17,426 nucleotides of DNA from an uncultured Erysipelotrichaceae bacterium (GCA_900317015.1 ONFH01000098.1:1-17426); one strand, 5' to 3'. Positions 1 through 7,515 are shown, counted from the first letter of the stretch. Numbers and translations are program-made. Notes: generated by a model not told the origin, from the letters alone.

Positions 1-363
1 AGCGACCGTTGTCGTCTTACGCTACATGGCGTGGCAGAGATACCACTTCCATTGGGCGAAGCACAATGGGAGTGGAGAATTCATGAGTATATTGCATATG
101 AGTTGCAGTCACCGGAGAATGCCAGTGGTCAGCTGGACAGAATAGAAAAGTTGATTATGAGTCTTGATTATATGCCGGAACGATATCGTTTTTATGATAG
201 AGGACCGTGGAAAAGTCGTGGACTTCATATTGTTCCAGTGGGTAATTACTGCGTTCTTTATATCGTAGACAATGGGGATATGACGTTTTCCTTCATGCGA
301 GTAATGTATGGCGGCCGTGATATCAATGCTCAGCTTGATAAATACACGAAATACGAAGAGTAG
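1..363 (+). CDS. RelE/ParE-type toxin of a toxin-antitoxin pair, 5' end cut by the window or disrupted
   Basis: The frame is open from base 1; the first usable start inside the window is GTG at 31. From about base 91 the protein matches the RelE/ParE toxin pattern: a helix reading IHEYIAYEL, a second helix ending in LIMSL, the segment YMPERYRFYD, then the beta strands GLHIVPVGNYCVLYIVD and MRVMYGGRDI near the C terminus. Family members are small ribosome-dependent mRNA nucleases (RelE) or gyrase poisons (ParE), held inactive by an antitoxin usually encoded just upstream, which here lies outside the window. The first 30 residues do not resemble the expected first strand, and another frame gives a more family-like stretch (HFHWAKH) around bases 50-70, so a frameshift near base 80 is possible. 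The fold family is fairly clear; the target, partner and activity are not. Confidence 0.7.
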   Translation, partial: SDRCRLTLHGVAEIPLPLGEAQWEWRIHEYIAYELQSPENASGQLDRIEKLIMSLDYMPERYRFYDRGPWKSRGLHIVPVGNYCVLYIVDNGDMTFSFMRVMYGGRDINAQLDKYTKYEE

Positions 364-404
364 TGCAAATCGAAATTTGAAGGAACAAAATCTTTCCAGG
401 TACA

Positions 405-437
405 TACAGGCATGAGCAAGTCTCTGCCTGTATTTTT
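405..437 (+). terminator. Rho-independent terminator after the toxin gene
   Basis: TACAGGCA (405-412) pairs with TGCCTGTA (425-432); inside it GAG (414-416) can pair with CTC (422-424). Five T follow at 433-437. It sits about 40 bases past the toxin stop codon. Confidence 0.75.
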
Positions 438-976
438 ATTAGATAACGATTTAAAAAGAGACCTAATGAGATCTCTTTATATATTATGATGTGCTAGTGC
501 CGAAAATAGAAATGGTGCATTAGCATTCATATTGGTTAGGTGATCGTTAAGATGGGTTCAGCAGGAATGACCTTACTTATTATCACTGCCTTCAAGAATC
601 GTTTTATATCTGTGAATAAGATCCTGCTGAATTCTCAGACCGTAAATAAAATTAATGTCGGTTCATCCTCAGATACGACATGAAGATCATTCCTTGAAAA
701 GCTACTGTCCATGAAAGCAATCAATCTATTTATGATCATAAAGATCGTCTAGGAACAGTTAGTATAAGGACTGCTAGGACTTATGATCTAATGGAACAGA
801 TAGGCATCATTTGGTGTAATGAAGCTTGATTGCCTTGTAACTAATATGTACAATGTAACTCGAAGAATCTTCTTCGATGTTATTGATTTCGATGTTGGGC
901 TCGTTATATACAGTGTTCTCCATTTTTTTGTAATGAATAGTCATAATGCCATAAAAATGGATTTATGAGGATAGAC
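438..976. other. Gene-poor stretch with possible decayed coding remnants
   Basis: No ORF above 60 codons is present. Short protein-like pieces appear in different frames. On the minus strand, 573-644 reads YGLRIQQDLIHRYKTILEG and ends at a stop. On the plus strand, roughly 695-829 reads a piece containing DHKDRLGTVSIRTARTYDLM and ends at TGA. A 45-codon minus ORF lies at 807-944. CAGCAGGA (559-566) is perfectly inverted at 622-629. This mixture fits one or two genes broken by several lesions, but I recognise no family. No RNA gene is evident. Confidence 0.4.
807..944 (-). CDS. Possible small ORF, 45 aa, unknown
   Basis: Reading on the minus strand from ATG at 944-942 gives a 45-residue product beginning MTIHYKKMENTVYNEPNIEI and ending at TGA (809-807). 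Residues 13-30 are acidic and polar, and the tail is basic (KAIKLHYTK). No convincing ribosome site lies upstream. Protein-like fragments continue in other frames further along the minus strand toward 573, so this may be the intact start of a decayed gene rather than a functional peptide. No family recognised. Confidence 0.2.
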   Translation of the reverse strand: MTIHYKKMENTVYNEPNIEINNIEEDSSSYIVHISYKAIKLHYTK

Positions 977-1005
977 TTGAAATAAGCAAAGAAAGGCTTT
1001 ATTCT
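977..1005 (+). promoter_or_regulatory. Sigma-A type promoter for the membrane methyltransferase gene
   Basis: TTGAAA (977-982), a 17-base spacer, then TATTCT (1000-1005). It lies 47 bases upstream of the start codon at 1053 and is the best match in this intergenic stretch. Confidence 0.5.
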
Positions 1006-1052
1006 ATAAGTTAGATAAGACTAACATATAATGGCAGAATGGAGGAAGAGAA

Positions 1053-1835
1053 ATGAAACCAGAATATAGTAACTGGGTCCCACCCAAATTAAAGCGTGAG
1101 ATGGTTTGCGCAACGATCGTTTTTGCCATTTTCACGATCCTCAGTTGTCTTTTGTTAAAGGGGACGGCTAGATGGATCATGACCATCATTCTCATTGTGA
1201 TCACTTATAATTGTGGGTGGATGACATGGTGGTGTTATAGCACTGCGAAAGCTTTTTCTTATGATGGAGATCTTAAATTTTCTAAAAAGATCGTTGAAGG
1301 AACGGCTTCCTATGTGTCCATTCCTGATGGTGGGACATGCTTAGATGTCGGCTGTGGTTCTGGAGCGCTTTCCATTGCGGTTGCTAAACGTCATCCTCGG
1401 GCAAAGGTCATTGGTTGTGATCGCTGGGGAAAGGACTATGATAACTTTTCTAAAAAGCTCTGTGAAAGAAATGCTAAAGCAGAAGGGGTAAGCAATGTTA
1501 CTTTTCAAAATGGTAATGCCATCAAACTGCCATTTCCCGATGAAACATTTGACGTGATTACTTCTAATTATGTTTATCATAATATTTTTGGTAAGAACAA
1601 ACAGGATCTTTTATTAGAGAGCTTGCGTGTTTTAAAAAAGGGTGGCACGTTTGCCATTCATGATCTCATGAGCAAAGCACGTTATGGTGATATGAATGCC
1701 TTTGTAAAAAAGCTGAAAGACATGGGCTATGAAGATGTTGCGCTGATCGATACGACGAATGGTCGCTTCATGACTAAAAAGCAGGAATCAAAATATAAAC
1801 TGAAGGGATCAACGATCCTTTATGGACGCAAGTAA
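1053..1835 (+). CDS. Membrane-anchored class I SAM-dependent methyltransferase
   Basis: A 260-residue protein in two parts. Residues about 18-36 and 40-60 are hydrophobic and look like a two-helix membrane anchor. From residue 80 on there is a Rossmann methyltransferase of the UbiE/Methyltransf_11 type: motif I LDVGCGSG (97-104) binds SAM, followed by VIGCDRWG with the acidic residue ending strand 2, the segment DVITSNYVYHN, and LKKGGTFAIHD. It should transfer a methyl group from SAM at the cytoplasmic membrane face; the acceptor cannot be told from the sequence. The start ATG has GGAGGAAG at 1041-1048. The gene appears to be transcribed alone; the next gene has its own promoter and leader. 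Class is certain, substrate unknown. Confidence 0.9.
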   Translation: MKPEYSNWVPPKLKREMVCATIVFAIFTILSCLLLKGTARWIMTIILIVITYNCGWMTWWCYSTAKAFSYDGDLKFSKKIVEGTASYVSIPDGGTCLDVGCGSGALSIAVAKRHPRAKVIGCDRWGKDYDNFSKKLCERNAKAEGVSNVTFQNGNAIKLPFPDETFDVITSNYVYHNIFGKNKQDLLLESLRVLKKGGTFAIHDLMSKARYGDMNAFVKKLKDMGYEDVALIDTTNGRFMTKKQESKYKLKGSTILYGRK

Positions 1836-1921
1836 GTTTGTGATTATAAATAGTCCATATGATCGATCAAGATATATGTTCATGAAAAAACTATGCTTTA
1901 AAGGGATAAAAATAGATTGAC

Positions 1922-1950
1922 TTGAATTTTTGATACAAATTTGGTAAGAT
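1922..1950 (+). promoter_or_regulatory. Promoter for the MATE transporter transcript
   Basis: TTGAAT (1922-1927), exactly 17 bases, then TAAGAT (1945-1950). Transcription would begin near 1957, leaving a leader of about 130 bases before the start codon at 2090. Confidence 0.6.
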
Positions 1951-1966
1951 GAAATCAAGCAAAAGG

Positions 1967-2065
1967 ACGCTTTACAGTTTCATAGAATCGTGAAAGACGT
2001 ATAAACATCATGGCTTAGCCAAGAGAAACCAGTCTATTTGGTTCTTGATGGATCTACGTCTTTTT
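1967..2065 (+). promoter_or_regulatory. Structured 5' leader with alternative stems, candidate transcription attenuator
   Basis: AAAGACGTA (1993-2001) is a perfect 9-bp match to TACGTCTTT (2055-2063), with a T run at 2061-2065: a terminator-like stem. Between the arms AACCA pairs with TGGTT and CAAG with CTTG, so the closed form is one long branched or bulged hairpin. The upstream ACGCTTTAC (1967-1975) can instead pair with GTGAAAGACGT (1990-2000), with two single-base bulges, using up the 5' arm of the terminator-like stem. The ribosome site GGAGG (2078-2082) lies just past the T run. Pairing and exclusivity are seen in the sequence; the regulatory role and any ligand are inference. I do not recognise a named riboswitch class. 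Confidence 0.5.
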
Positions 2066-2089
2066 GTATGTTTTCATGGAGGTAAAGTC

Positions 2090-3469
2090 ATGAAAGAAAA
2101 TAAAATGGGCGTTATGCCGATGGGAAAATTATTAACGGAAATGTCAGTTCCATTAATGATGTCACTACTTATTCAGTCCCTTTATAACATTGTCGATTCA
2201 ATGTTCGTCGCTGGATACTCGGAACAGGCTTTAACTGCTACAACGTTGGTCTATCCCGTTCAGTTTTTAATGATTGCGGTTGGCGTCGGTACGGCTGTTG
2301 GTTTAAATGCGTTACTTTCACGACGCATTGGTCAGAAGAAGACCAAAGAGGCCTGCCAGGTCGCTGGAACCGGTCTGATTATTGTTTTAGTAGAAGCTTT
2401 GATCTTCTGTTTACTAGGTGTTTTTGCAAAAGATCAGGTGGCTGGATTATTAACGCAGGATCCTGATTTGAAAAAAGCATGTTTATCTTATCTATCGATC
2501 AACCTTGTTTGGTGCTGGGGCTTATTTTTACAGACTTATGCCCAAAGACTTTTACAGTCTGTTGGTGATACTGTTCTTTCAATGATGTCACTGATCATTG
2601 GGGCTGTTGTCAATATTGTTCTAGATCCAATTATGATCTTTGGTTATTTTGGCTGTCCAGAAATGGGCGTGGCTGGGGCTGCTTTAGCAACTGTTATTGC
2701 CCAGGGAGCCAGTGCGATTGCGGCTATCTTGTTCAACCGTTTCGCCAATCCTGTCGTCCATGTGCACTTGCAAGGTTATGTCTTTCACGTCCAGGATGTA
2801 AAGGATATTTTCAAGGTCGGTTTTCCAACGATCATCATGCAGGCAATTGGTTCACTGATGAACTATGCTGCCAATTCCATTTTGCTTGGTGTTTCATCAA
2901 CAGCTGTAGCGACATTTGGTGTGTATTATAAATTACAGAACTTTTTAATGATGCCAATGAACGGGTTGGGTCAAGCGGCCATTCCTATTGCCGGCTATAA
3001 TCTAGGTGCTGGTAAGAAGGATCGTATTCTCTCTTTAGAAAAGATTCTCACAAAAGCAGGCATTGCATTTGCCTTAGCTGGAACAGTGATCTTTATGGCC
3101 ATTCCAAATGTATTATTATCACTCTTTTCGGCATCTGATGCGATGTTAGCCATTGGCGTCCCAGCTTTACGTATCATCAGTGTGACATTTGTCTTCTCGA
3201 CACTCACGATCGTTTGGGGCTATTTAGCCTCCGGACTTGGTAATGGTGTCATCAGTATGATTGCCAGTGCTTTAAGACAGCTGATCGTCTTGATTCCTTT
3301 CATGTATATTTTAACAAAGTCTGTGGGCATGCCTTGGACATGGTTTGCCTTCTGGATCTCTGAAGGGGCTGCCTTTATTTATACTTACTTTGCTATTAAG
3401 AAAGAAGTGAAGGCAAAGATGGCAGGTATTAAGACAAGTCATCAGAATTCACTTATTCATGAGTCATAA
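2090..3469 (+). CDS. MATE family multidrug/cation antiporter
   Basis: A 459-residue, strongly hydrophobic protein with about 12 membrane helices in two halves, the usual MATE size. Typical features are the N-terminal PMGKLLTEMSVPLMM, the segment LYNIVDSMFVAGY, GLNALLSRRIGQKK after helix 2, DPIMIFGYFGCPEMGVAGAA near the mid-point, and the second-half segment GLGQAAIPIAGYNLGAGK. MATE proteins export cationic drugs or metabolites in exchange for H+ or Na+. I chose ATG 2090 because GGAGG (2078-2082) is correctly spaced. An in-frame TTG at 2045 would extend the protein by 15 residues but lies within the leader stem. The gene has its own promoter and a foldable leader, suggesting induction by a signal sensed in the RNA. 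Substrate cannot be told. Confidence 0.95.
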   Translation: MKENKMGVMPMGKLLTEMSVPLMMSLLIQSLYNIVDSMFVAGYSEQALTATTLVYPVQFLMIAVGVGTAVGLNALLSRRIGQKKTKEACQVAGTGLIIVLVEALIFCLLGVFAKDQVAGLLTQDPDLKKACLSYLSINLVWCWGLFLQTYAQRLLQSVGDTVLSMMSLIIGAVVNIVLDPIMIFGYFGCPEMGVAGAALATVIAQGASAIAAILFNRFANPVVHVHLQGYVFHVQDVKDIFKVGFPTIIMQAIGSLMNYAANSILLGVSSTAVATFGVYYKLQNFLMMPMNGLGQAAIPIAGYNLGAGKKDRILSLEKILTKAGIAFALAGTVIFMAIPNVLLSLFSASDAMLAIGVPALRIISVTFVFSTLTIVWGYLASGLGNGVISMIASALRQLIVLIPFMYILTKSVGMPWTWFAFWISEGAAFIYTYFAIKKEVKAKMAGIKTSHQNSLIHES

Positions 3470-3554
3470 AATGTAAGCAGATGTCTATTGCAATCATCAT
3501 CCTTCATGAAAATGGTTTATAATAAAAGAAACATCCTGAGAGGAGAGGATCTCA

Positions 3555-4322
3555 ATGAGCAATATACAATGGGATGCCAATAATTATTCAAAAAATTTTT
3601 CTTATGTGGCCGATTATGGACAGGCCCTCTTTGATCTCATTGATCAAAAGAAGGGGATGTCTTGTTTAGATCTTGGCTGTGGCAACGGTCGACTGACCGT
3701 TCAGCTCAAACAAAGAGGCTTTGATGTGATCGGTATGGATGATTCACAAAGTCAGATTGAAAAAGCCCAAGAAGATTATCCAGGAATTCCCTTTATTAAA
3801 GGCAATGCCTGTGACTTTTCCTTTGAGAAACGAGTAGATGTGGTGTTTTCCAATGCGGTCTTCCACTGGATCAATAAAGAGCACCAACAGGACATGTTAC
3901 AATGTGTCTATCGAGCCTTGAAACCAGGTGGCCAATTCGTCTTTGAAATGGGTGGCAAAGGTAACAATGCATTGATTCATGAAAGTCTGAAACGTTCTTT
4001 CGAAAAAAGAGGATTGACGTATCATTTTCCATTTTATTTTCCATCGATTGGAGAATATGCACCTTTATTAGAAAAGGCTGGTTTGACTGTTCAGGCTGCT
4101 TTCTTTTTTGATCGTCAAACAAAACTTGATGGTGACGATGGACTTGAACAATGGATCAGAATGTTTGTGAAAAAGCCATTTGAAGGAATCGATGATAAGG
4201 AAACAGAAGCAATCATTCATGAAGTCGTAGAAGATTTGAGACCAAAGCTTTATGAGAATGGTATCTGGTATGCGGATTATGTAAGATTGCGTATGAAAGC
4301 TATTAAGAAAGAAGATCATTGA
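3555..4322 (+). CDS. Class I SAM-dependent methyltransferase, trans-aconitate methyltransferase-like
   Basis: A soluble 255-residue protein. The N terminus IQWDANNYSKNFSYV, motif I LDLGCGNG (38-45), VIGMDDSQSQIEKA (acidic end of strand 2), VVFSNAVFHWI and LKPGGQFVFEMGGKGN match the Tam/Methyltransf_25 group, which methylates small carboxylic acids in some members. The C-terminal half (FPSIGEYAPLLEKAGL onward) is the substrate cap typical of this group. AGGAG precedes the start, and a TATAAT box lies at 3518-3523 without a convincing -35. The TGA stop overlaps the region where the 4Fe-4S gene starts, so the two are probably co-translated. Enzyme class is certain; the acceptor is not. Confidence 0.9.
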   Translation: MSNIQWDANNYSKNFSYVADYGQALFDLIDQKKGMSCLDLGCGNGRLTVQLKQRGFDVIGMDDSQSQIEKAQEDYPGIPFIKGNACDFSFEKRVDVVFSNAVFHWINKEHQQDMLQCVYRALKPGGQFVFEMGGKGNNALIHESLKRSFEKRGLTYHFPFYFPSIGEYAPLLEKAGLTVQAAFFFDRQTKLDGDDGLEQWIRMFVKKPFEGIDDKETEAIIHEVVEDLRPKLYENGIWYADYVRLRMKAIKKEDH

Positions 4323-4324
4323 TC

Positions 4325-5140
4325 ATGAAAAAATATCGCGTACCATTATTATTCTTTCTGATCTTTGAACTCATTGCGGTCACGTTATGGCTTACCAAAC
4401 ATAATCTGTTTTACTTCTTTAATTTTTCTTATATTGGCGGTGCACTGTCCATTGGTTTAACAATGGAGGATCATCGCTATGCTCGCAGGATCGTCCAATT
4501 GTTGATCGGTCTCTATATGCTTGTATATCTAGGGCTTATTGAGCATGAAAATATGCAAATTGAAGGCTTTTGGTATTATCTTTTCTCCGGCACCTTTGTG
4601 GCTGCGACGATTCACTATGTCGTGGCAAAAATCTTTGGACCACTTATTTTTGGCCGTGGATGGTGCGGCTATGCCTGCTGGAGTGCAATGGTCTTTGATT
4701 TCTTACCATGGAAAAGACCACGCTCACATCAGCGAAAGAAGATCGGTTGGATCCGTTATCTTGTATTTATAGGATCATTCCTTTTTGTGACTGCGTTATT
4801 TATAAGGCATCCTAAAGGTTTGGAATCGATCATGTTTTATGCTTTTATTATTGGCAATCTTTGTTATTATGCGATTGGAATAATATTGGCTTACTTTTTT
4901 AAGGATAATCGAGCATTTTGTAAATACATTTGTCCCGTCACTGTTTTTCTTAAACCGATGAGTTATTTCGCACGCATTCGCGTCAAGCCAGATCCACATA
5001 AATGTGTGAAGTGTGGGAAGTGCACACGTATTTGCCCGATGGATGTTGATGTGATGGATCCCTCTCGCAAACGTGTAAATGCAACGGAGTGTATTCTATG
5101 TGGGGAATGTATCAAGGAATGTCCTAAGAAGGCCCTGTAG
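4325..5140 (+). CDS. Membrane 4Fe-4S ferredoxin-type protein (NapH/YccM-like)
   Basis: A 271-residue protein with about five membrane helices (roughly residues 5-23, 54-72, 86-102, 141-160, 168-191), then a cytoplasmic bis-4Fe-4S domain. Cysteine motifs in order are GRGWCGYACW (110-119), CKYICP (199-204), CVKCGKCTRICP (227-238) and CILCGECIKECP (256-267). NapH-type proteins pass electrons between the quinone pool or ferredoxin and a partner oxidoreductase. No reductase partner is nearby, so the role here is open. ATG 4325 follows the preceding stop by two bases. A TTG at 4319 would overlap it, and neither has a strong ribosome site, which points to translational coupling with the methyltransferase. 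No clear terminator follows. Confidence 0.9.
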   Translation: MKKYRVPLLFFLIFELIAVTLWLTKHNLFYFFNFSYIGGALSIGLTMEDHRYARRIVQLLIGLYMLVYLGLIEHENMQIEGFWYYLFSGTFVAATIHYVVAKIFGPLIFGRGWCGYACWSAMVFDFLPWKRPRSHQRKKIGWIRYLVFIGSFLFVTALFIRHPKGLESIMFYAFIIGNLCYYAIGIILAYFFKDNRAFCKYICPVTVFLKPMSYFARIRVKPDPHKCVKCGKCTRICPMDVDVMDPSRKRVNATECILCGECIKECPKKAL

Positions 5141-5279
5141 ACTGATCATTATTGATAATTGCAGTGAAATATATTTTTAGATAAACAAATAGAACGTTGG
5201 GCTTTTTAGATTTAGTCATTTTATAGTGATGATAGAGGATGATATAATGGTTTTGTAAACGAAAGGACGCCTCATCAAG

Positions 5280-5803
5280 ATGAAAGCACAGATCGTAAAA
5301 AGAACACAAAAGGATTATAAAGCAGTAAAGTCACTGATGAGAGGGCTTTTCCTAAGGAAGAACAATTTTCGATGACACTTCTTAGACTTCTCGCTTTAAG
5401 AAAAATCGTTGACTTTATAGCGTGGTATGAAAAAGGTATATTTTGTGGTGTCAGTTATCTTGTCAGTGACGAGCACTGTGTTTTTATTCTTTATCTCGCT
5501 GTTAATGATGACATACGCTCTTGAGGTTATGGTTCAAGAATCTTATCAGAAGTTAAAAAGCGTTATGCGCACAAGAATATCTTCTTAAATGTAGAAAGAC
5601 CTGATGATCATGCCAAGAATGCTTTACAAAGAGAAAAGCGAATCACTTTTTACGAAAAGAATGGTTTTCATAAAACAAATGCTTTCATCCATGATGGATC
5701 TCAGGACTATCTGGTGATGAGTCTTCATGAATCTTATCATATTGATGACTATAAGCATTTATTAAAAAGATTCAGCTTTGGTTTCTTAAAAACTGACTTC
5801 TAG
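5280..5803 (+). pseudogene. GNAT family N-acetyltransferase, broken by a frameshift and an in-frame TGA
   Basis: ATG 5280 begins MKAQIVKRTQKDYKAVKSLM, a typical GNAT first strand. Near 5340 the frame is lost: continuing in frame gives a stop within 11 codons, while the frame one base earlier continues as AFPKEEQFSMTLLRLLALRK and on to TAG 5801-5803. In that frame the acetyl-CoA loop (motif A) reads YLAVNDDIRS, then TGA (5522-5524), then GYGSRILSEVKK. The usual pattern is RxxGxG, so the TGA replaces one residue of the loop, most simply an Arg codon CGA. Downstream motifs NVERP and FYEKNGF fit the fold. A TATAAT box is at 5243-5248. As written, no full-length acetyltransferase can be made. Substrate unknown. 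Confidence 0.75.
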
Positions 5804-5880
5804 CTATGAAGGTAGCGTTGAGAAAATAACTTTGTTAGAATGATCAAGAGATAAGATTTTTGGAAAGGAATAGATCAAGG

Positions 5881-6792
5881 ATGAAGAAAAAAATCAAACG
5901 AATTTTTGCGATTGTGATCGTGATCCTGCTTGTGCTCGTGATCTGTCTGACACTATGGCTGCCTTCATTTGTGATGAAGGGGAAGCGACAAACATTAAGA
6001 GAAGCGTTCAAGTGGCAGTCAGATCATTACGATACGTCTTTTTATAAAACATTGAAGAAGAAGGATTATACCGTCAAAGGAGATCAGGGCTATGTTCTCC
6101 ATGTGGAACTCTTAAAGAATCCTAAAGTTAGTTATAAATATATTATTCTTTCTCATGGCTATACGGATAATCGAATGGGCTCTTTGAAATATGTAAAGAT
6201 GTATTTACAACTAGGCTATAACTGTATCATTTATGATCTTCGTGGTCATGGTGAAAATGCCTCCACGATTACGACCTATGGCATGCGTGAAGGAAAAGAT
6301 TTAAATGCTCTCATCAAAGATACGAGAAAGCGTTATTCTGATCTTACAGTTTTAGGCCTTCATGGGGAATCCTTAGGGGCTGCCACGACGATCTCATCTT
6401 TACAATACAAACCAGATGTTGATTTCGTTGTATCGGATTGTGGCTTTGCAGATATCGAAAATGTATTAAAGGATGGCTATCGTAAAGCACATGTTCCCGT
6501 GTTTTTAGTAGATCTTGCCAATGTTGGGGCAAGACTTCGTTATCATGTGTCTATCAAAAAGATGCGACCCATTGAAGCTTTGAAGAATAATCAAGTGCCG
6601 ATCTTATTTATTCATGGACAGGATGATGCATTTATTGATTCCTCCAATTCTAAAAGGATGGCCGATGCGGATTCAGGATATCATGAATACTACGAGATTC
6701 CTACAGCAGGTCATGCTGAATCAATCTTTGTAGCCCCAAAAGATTATCAGAAATACGTGTCAGGATTTCTTAAAAAGGTTGTCACAAAATAG
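5881..6792 (+). CDS. Membrane-anchored alpha/beta hydrolase (serine esterase/peptidase-like)
   Basis: A 303-residue protein with one N-terminal membrane helix (about 8-27) after a basic stretch, so the catalytic domain probably faces outward. The hydrolase core is complete: the oxyanion segment SHGYTDN (91-97), YDLRGHGEN (118-126), the nucleophile elbow GESLG with Ser164, an acid in HGQDD (Asp249) and His278 in AGHAE. The layout resembles the YfhR/BEM46 and S9-like hydrolase group often annotated as DUF1749-free alpha/beta hydrolases in Bacillota; substrate not inferable. ATG 5881 is preferred, with GGAAAGGA upstream at 5862-5869. An in-frame TTG at 5860 would overlap that ribosome site. It is followed by a small membrane gene and a DUF2200 gene in the same direction. 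Confidence 0.9.
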   Translation: MKKKIKRIFAIVIVILLVLVICLTLWLPSFVMKGKRQTLREAFKWQSDHYDTSFYKTLKKKDYTVKGDQGYVLHVELLKNPKVSYKYIILSHGYTDNRMGSLKYVKMYLQLGYNCIIYDLRGHGENASTITTYGMREGKDLNALIKDTRKRYSDLTVLGLHGESLGAATTISSLQYKPDVDFVVSDCGFADIENVLKDGYRKAHVPVFLVDLANVGARLRYHVSIKKMRPIEALKNNQVPILFIHGQDDAFIDSSNSKRMADADSGYHEYYEIPTAGHAESIFVAPKDYQKYVSGFLKKVVTK

Positions 6793-6883
6793 AAATCGTG
6801 TTTTAAAAATAACACTTGATTGAAAAGGAAGATGAAGAAAATGATGAAAAAACTTTCACTGCGTGATCACATTGCCATTTTGT

Positions 6884-7084
6884 ATGAACAAGAAGGAATT
6901 AAAGCATCCCTTATTTTTAAATGTCATTTCATGTGTGCTTACTATTGCTTTCTTGATTGCCTTTTATGATTTGATTCCCATTATGCATAAGGTGAAGGCA
7001 TTGTTCATTCTTGTGCCATTATTTTATATCTTACTTGTTGCTACATTTGCCTTGTTTTATAAGTATGACCATAAAAATAGGTAG
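6884..7084 (+). CDS. Small two-helix membrane protein, probably frameshifted at its 5' end
   Basis: From ATG 6884 this is a 66-residue protein with two membrane helices (VISCVLTIAFLIAFYDLI and ALFILVPLFYILLVATFALF) and a basic tail. No ribosome site precedes 6884. A proper one (AAAAGGAAG, 6823-6831) instead leads into ATG 6832 in a different frame, giving a start that reads MKKLSLRDHIAILYE. Joining that frame to the membrane frame near 6886 yields a smooth 80-residue protein, suggesting one extra base there. The function is not recognised. It lies 9 bases before the DUF2200 gene and probably shares its transcript. Confidence 0.6.
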   Translation: MNKKELKHPLFLNVISCVLTIAFLIAFYDLIPIMHKVKALFILVPLFYILLVATFALFYKYDHKNR

Positions 7085-7093
7085 GAGGAGATT

Positions 7094-7441
7094 ATGAAGG
7101 ACGAAAAACTCTTTTCCATGAAAGTTTCAAAAGTTTATCCCTTGCTGATCGCAAAAGCGGAAAGAAAAGGACGGACGAAAGAAGAAGTGGATCAAGTCAC
7201 CTGCTGGCTCACTGGTTATACGAAAGAACAGCTGGAGGATCAGTTACAAAAAGAAGTGGATTATCGCACGTTCTTTGATGAAGCACCAGCGATGAATCCC
7301 CACTGTCATTTGATTACAGGCAGTGTCTGTGGCATCAAGGTGCAGGAGATCAAAGATCCTTTAATGAAGAAGATCCGCTATTTGGATAAACTGGTCGATG
7401 AACTGGCAAAAGGCAAACCAATGGAAAAAATATTACGATAA
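7094..7441 (+). CDS. DUF2200 family protein
   Basis: A 115-residue soluble protein matching the DUF2200 family along its full length. Family-typical segments are FSMKVSKVYPLLIAKAERKG at the start, VDQVTCWLTGYT, and the central FFDEAPAMNPHCHLITGSVCG with conserved Asn, His and Cys, followed by the helical tail IRYLDKLVDELAKGKPMEKI. TAGGAGGAG gives a strong ribosome site ending 5 bases before the ATG. The family is widespread in bacteria with no established function to my knowledge. It is the last gene before the terminator at 7448-7489. Confidence 0.9.
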   Translation: MKDEKLFSMKVSKVYPLLIAKAERKGRTKEEVDQVTCWLTGYTKEQLEDQLQKEVDYRTFFDEAPAMNPHCHLITGSVCGIKVQEIKDPLMKKIRYLDKLVDELAKGKPMEKILR

Positions 7442-7447
7442 GTAATG

Positions 7448-7489
7448 AAAAGGATGTTGCTCAATAGAAATGAGGACATCCTTTTTTTT
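7448..7489 (+). terminator. Strong rho-independent terminator between convergent genes
   Basis: AAAAGGATGT (7448-7457) pairs perfectly with ACATCCTTTT (7476-7485); CTCA (7460-7463) and TGAG (7471-7474) extend the stem inward. Eight T run through 7482-7489. It closes the DUF2200 transcript and may also serve the convergent regulator gene. Confidence 0.9.
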
Positions 7490-7515
7490 AATAAATGAAA
7501 GACCATATTTGCATT

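Noticed and set aside
2045..2089. Extended N terminus for the MATE protein from TTG 2045
   Set aside because: The added residues are unlike the family, and the stretch holds the terminator-like stem and the ribosome site for ATG 2090.
4539..4772. 77-codon plus-strand ORF inside the 4Fe-4S gene
   Set aside because: It overlaps a fully supported protein with four cysteine motifs and has no ribosome site; a frame shadow.
6793..6822. Terminator after the membrane hydrolase gene (GTGTT with AACAC)
   Set aside because: Only a 5-bp AT-rich stem with no T run; transcription probably continues into the small membrane and DUF2200 genes.
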